Source of the DNA: Monoplex corrugatus
Lineage: Eukaryota > Mollusca > Gastropoda > Littorinimorpha > Ranellidae
DNA: 64,000 nucleotides
Assembly: GCA_030674185.1 (NCBI GenBank)
Contig: JAPXFY010000026.1
Location: 47,337,362 to 47,401,361 of the forward strand
Direction of reading: 5' to 3'
The stretch's first letter is position 1. The number at the start of each line of letters is the position of its first letter. The notes beneath the pieces were generated by a model, which made no database searches, was not told where the DNA came from, and saw only the letters and a program-made list of their open reading frames with translations. Below, one piece after another: positions 1 to 64,000 of the stretch. Made by a program: the position numbers and the translations under genes.

Positions 1-106
1 CTGTCACTCCATCTATTCAGCACTGCCATGGTCTTCCTCTGGCTCTGAAGTCCAGGGCGCCTGGAGTTGTAGGGTTAAAGGGCGGGGGCTGGTGTGACGG
101 GGTTAT

Positions 107-168
107 GGTTGACTGGATGGTTGACTGGGTGAGGTGGTTGACTGGATGGTTGACTGGATGGTTGACTA
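107..168 (+). repeat. Short GGTTGACTGGAT tandem repeat
   Basis: Degenerate copies of a 12-bp unit GGTTGACTGGAT. The flanks (1-106, 169-552) show no recognisable feature. Confidence 0.6.
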
Positions 169-552
169 GCATTCTGGTCAGGTGACCAAACCACTTAATC
201 CACTGTTATATGGTGTAAGGGTTACCAGATGGTCTTCCAACCGTTTCTCAGATATCTTCGTTGTGGTAGTCACTGTCACTTTGGCCCTTGCCCGCAGCTT
301 TCCTGAGACGTCACGTCTGACAGATTGCAATCTTTCTTTCCAGGATTTTGTTTACAGTTCAAACCTGCAGGACCTGCTGGCACTGTCAGTCAGTGTGCTT
401 ACAAAGATGGTTTTTTTCTGATAAGCCTGGTTTTCGTTTCCATAGGGATGCCTGGGGTGTTTTAGAAGGGGATGAGAATTGTTACGTTCACGGCATTTGG
501 CTTTTGGTCTCTGATCTTACTTTCTCTGTTCACTTTTCAAACTGATTCCCAA

Positions 553-725
553 TTTCAATTTCTGTTTATCAAGACGACGTCTCCGCTTCGGAATGAATTC
601 CATACGCATAACGTCACAGGTGCCATGTGTATGGCATCATGTGATCGGCACATGCCTTAAGCCTGCACATAAACCCATGGGCTGGCCAGGTCCTGAGGTC
701 CTACCTAGTCTATGTTTTACCGAGC
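553..725 (-). repeat. Family B dispersed repeat, reverse copy
   Basis: Read on the minus strand it has the CTAGGTAGGACCTCAGGACC block, GGCCAGCCCATGGG, TGTGCAGGCTTAAGGC, and TATGGAATTCATTCCG before a GACGTCGTCTTGAT end. It is homologous to 22499-22690 and 50268-50578. It may be a SINE; no pol III promoter was recognised. Confidence 0.6.
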
Positions 726-920
726 CTACATTTTTACTAGTGTTGTATCAGTTTATCAGTCGAACAGTTTTACTGACATGAGTCCCAAGTATTTACAGTG
801 AGTACTTCGAAGTTGTCGCCTTTAATTCGGCTGTGCAGTTTGTCAGCTGTTGGTCCTACTGACCTAACCCCTGTCTTACAGGTGCTGTTGTTTATGCCAT
901 AGTTTTCATGCATGTTTTAG
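726..920. other. Unassigned intron or upstream sequence
   Basis: I see no coding, repeat or RNA signal here. Confidence 0.3.
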
Positions 921-1098
921 GTCGTCGCCGTGGTGTAGTGGTTAGCGCAACAGACTACCGATTGGAAGGTTTTGGGTTCCAATCCTCATCAGTCTTTTTA
1001 AAAAATCATTGTGGGATTTTTGGCTTCCAGCTGGCGCCTACCCATAGTTGAGCGTGCTATGGGTTCATTGGGAAGACTGATGCCAACAGGATATATTT
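921..1098 (+). repeat. Family D tRNA-headed SINE
   Basis: The A box TGGTGTAGTGG (931-941) matches TRGYNNARNGG exactly. About 45 bp on, GGTTCCAATCC is a one-off B box. The body contains GTGCTATGGGTTCATTGGG and GGAAGACTGATGCC, shared with copies at 26147, 45735 and 51241. This copy is shorter than the others at its 3' end. It is a retroposed tRNA-derived SINE, not a functional tRNA. Confidence 0.7.
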
Positions 1099-1224
1099 AT
1101 GATAGTAAGCTGTTGTTGTTGTTGTTGTTTTTGGTTGTGATGGATGAGAAGGATAAAGTGACGTCTAGAGAGTTTTACATTGATCATCATATGTTCAGAA
1201 ATCTTCCAGACCACATCTGTGCAG

Positions 1225-1470
1225 GACAAACTGAAATCTCACATAATGGAAATTGATATCTCATATAATTGAAAATTGAGATCTCACATGATTGAAAACT
1301 GAGATCTCGCATAATTGAAAAGAGATATACATATTGAAAACATATCACATATTCAAATTGGATCTCAAAATTGAAACGATCTCACACAATTGAAAACTGA
1401 GGTTTCGCATACTTGAACGCTGAGATCTCACATTATTAAAAACTTGAGATCTCACAAAATTGGAAACTGA
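1225..1470 (+). repeat. Degenerate ~27-bp tandem repeat
   Basis: Roughly nine diverged copies built on GAGATCTCACATAATTGAAA. The strong divergence suggests an old array. Confidence 0.65.
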
Positions 1471-1504
1471 CTGCTGATTTCTCTTCTATTGTATACAATG
1501 TATT

Positions 1505-1703
1505 TACGTATTCTTTCCTCCTCGACCCCTCTCCCCTCTCTTCCTCTCTCTTCTCTCCCTCTCTTCCTCCTCTCCTCTCAATCTCTTTTTCTCTCTCTCT
1601 CTCTCTCTCCTCTATCTCTCTCCTCTCTCATCGTCTCTCTCTCTCCCCTCTCTATCCCCTCTCTATCCCCTCTCTCCTCCTCTTCTCTCACACACAATCT
1701 CTC

Positions 1704-1783
<80 letters not shown>

Positions 1784-1790
1784 TTGTCCC
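1505..1790 (+). repeat. CT-rich microsatellite tract
   Basis: Nearly pure TCTC/TCCC sequence. Open frames here are low-complexity Ser/Leu artefacts. Confidence 0.9.
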
Positions 1791-1879
1791 TCCTTTTCCC
1801 CCTCGCCGTCCGTTTGTCTGTATGTATTGTGTCTCTTCAGTGTTCATCTCAGTGTGTCACTTGGTCGGTCTGCATAGTA

Positions 1880-2090
1880 CTCTAACCTCATGCAGTATGA
1901 TCGAGTGTCCAATGTGCATGTTCTCAAGGAGTGTGGCTTACCAAACGCACAGTTTCTAACCATGGAACGCCAAGCTTTGTTGGACAGGACATGTCGTCTG
2001 TGTATGGAAGACACCCAACGTCCCGTGGACAAGCGTTGCAAGGACAAGGTGACCAGTGACGACCAGTAAAGCAATACAAAGTAATACTCC
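1880..2090 (+). pseudogene. Relic of a LINE reverse-transcriptase C-terminus
   Basis: Conceptual reading across at least one frameshift gives YDRVSNVHVLKECGLP and, further on, WTGHV and RMEDT-like pieces. These resemble the post-RT 'DRVTN-x-EVL...GLP...RWxGHVxRM' segment of many invertebrate non-LTR elements. The match is from recognition only; stops and frame breaks show it is dead. Confidence 0.5.
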
Positions 2091-2204
2091 GAAGACGGAC
2101 CTCACTTAGCTTACGGCGTCAACATCACACCAACAAGAAGAAAACATTGCCTGTGGTATAGTAAGCTGGCGACAGCAGTGCTGGAGGGTACAACCACAAC
2201 ATTG

Positions 2205-2392
2205 CAGAACAGGTGAAATTTAGCATCATGTAGAACAGGTGAAATTTAGCATCATGTAGAACAGGTGAAATTTAGCATCATGTGGACTGACAGGTGAAAT
2301 TTAGCATCATGTAGAACAGTGTGAAATTTAGCATCATGCAGAACAGGTGAAATTTAGCATCATGTAGAACAGGTGAAATTTAGCATCATGTC
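2205..2392 (+). repeat. 26-bp minisatellite, seven copies
   Basis: The unit is AGGTGAAATTTAGCATCATG plus TAGAAC. Copies are almost identical except for one 'GGACTGAC' linker and a one-base change in copy five. Confidence 0.9.
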
Positions 2393-2507
2393 TTATCGGT
2401 TTGTCTGTCTGTCCTGTTTCTGCTTGCACGTGTGCAGGCGTGCGTAGGGGGTGGATGGGTGGGGTTGTCTGTATGTCAGCGTGTTTGTTCTTTACTGTAC
2501 GACTGTG

Positions 2508-2512
2508 TGGTG

Positions 2513-2544
<32 letters not shown>

Positions 2545-2600
2545 TGCGTGTGTGTGTGTGCGTGCGTGTGCGTGTATGTGTGTGTGTGTGTGTGTGTCTT
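2508..2600 (+). repeat. (TG)n/(CG) tract abutting exon a
   Basis: A GT microsatellite with CG interruptions runs to within about 8 bp of the exon a acceptor and replaces a normal pyrimidine tract. Confidence 0.85.
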
Positions 2601-2604
2601 GCAG

Positions 2605-63328
<60,724 letters not shown>

Positions 63329-64000
63329 CGTCGTCTTCTGCTCCAGTCGCTATGTTTATGATTGGGTGTTTAGTTTGTTTGTTTGTTTTTCTCCACCCCC
63401 CCCACTCCCCATCAGTGTTCCTTAACAGTAACGTGTATCGTAACAAGTGTGTCTGAAATTGAAAAAGGGTGGTGGTGGGGAGTGAGTGGTGGTGTGTGTG
63501 GTGTGTGTGTGTGTGTGTGTGTGTGTTTTGTATTGCTGTCCATATGTCTTACTGTCAGAGAAGATAATGTATACATAATATTTTTTTCTTCGTTGTGCGT
63601 ATGTCAGATTTTGTGCTGTGTATTTGGCTGACAGTGAGACATGGACGTGTAAACATTGTAATTCGTTTAAACACGGTAAATATCATTATCAATTTTCACA
63701 CAAAATTCCATTGGTATGTAAGTACCTGAAATTCCCGCAGCATGTGCGACTGTTTATTATGACCACCTTGACTTCAGTTTGATTAGTCCAACCGTGCGTG
63801 AGAGAGAGGGGGAGGGGAAGGAGAGGGAGAGAAAGTGACTCTGTGTGTGTAGCGAGTGTGCGTGCGTTTAGCATTGATTATTGACCAATTTATGGAGGGA
63901 CCTCTGCTACTTGAAGGAACCCTTGCAATTTTTTTGATACAACAGTATGTGCGTGTGTGTATGTGCACGCGAGTGTGATTTGCATGCACGCGGGATGAGC
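63329..64000 (+). other. 3' UTR / downstream region
   Basis: This is non-coding sequence after the stop. It holds a C-rich run near 63393, a GT repeat (about 63490-63525) and a GA-rich run (63797-63835). I find no canonical AATAAA before the window ends, so the transcript end is not fixed. Confidence 0.4.

Noticed and set aside
931..992. tRNA gene
   Set aside because: A and B boxes are present, but the acceptor and anticodon arms do not fold properly and the block is part of a dispersed SINE.
1..2604. First coding exon or signal peptide of the CUB gene
   Set aside because: No frame here has a start, hydrophobic leader and a phase-1 donor; the 5' exons are probably outside the window.

Overview
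The window is nuclear DNA of a metazoan. It has GT-AG introns, a CUB-domain membrane-protein gene, several clades of non-LTR retrotransposon (RTE-like, CR1/L2-like and others), tRNA-headed SINEs, and a very heavy load of simple repeats and minisatellites. Intron size, repeat style and element types fit a lophotrochozoan, most likely a gastropod mollusc. That placement is inference; the sequence does not identify a species. I see no prokaryotic or organellar features.

The only host gene I can support runs the whole length of the window on the + strand. It has eight exons: 2605-2717, 24213-24441, 25690-25889, 27189-27460, 28815-28960, 51594-51747, 56288-56365 and 63202-63328. They join in one consistent frame to give the C-terminal 438 residues of a type I membrane protein: two CUB domains, a Thr/Ala-rich mucin-like stalk, a linker, one transmembrane helix and a cytoplasmic tail of about 71 residues with an NPLY (NPXY) motif. 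The 5' end (signal peptide and any earlier domains) lies before the window. The palindrome TGACGTCA occurs six times in the 1.3 kb of coding sequence, far above chance.

Everything else is intronic. Intron I (2718-24212) holds RTE fragments, a 1.5-kb 40-bp minisatellite (7071-8592), a duplicated segment (9.6-15.6 kb), CT/CA tracts, an unclassified promoter-like stretch with tandem repeats (16.0-17.7 kb), a truncated L2 copy and a 20-bp minisatellite (19.5-21.0 kb). Intron V (28961-51593) holds a 380-bp tandem array split by a 3-kb L2 copy, a nearly full-length L2 element with an open 1093-codon ORF (39491-42772), decayed LINEs, a promoter-like block at 46.6-46.8 kb, a minisatellite born inside a dispersed repeat, and a fold-back element at 49.2-49.4 kb. 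Introns VI and VII hold more RTE copies, a seven-copy 85-bp array and a piggyBac-type MITE.

Names used here for dispersed repeats: family A, about 0.5 kb, starts with a GTGGGGAT/ATCCCCAC hairpin and ends GGCTGGGCTTTAAAC; family B, about 190 bp, contains GGCCTCAGGACCTGGCC and ends in a GAAACT tail; family C, about 250 bp, contains CACCACCAGAATGA; family D is a tRNA-headed SINE of about 280 bp; LINE X is a decayed LINE with a C-terminal Cys/His motif. The RTE-like family has nine 5'-truncated copies plus two fragments of a diverged subfamily, all with GAT-repeat tails.
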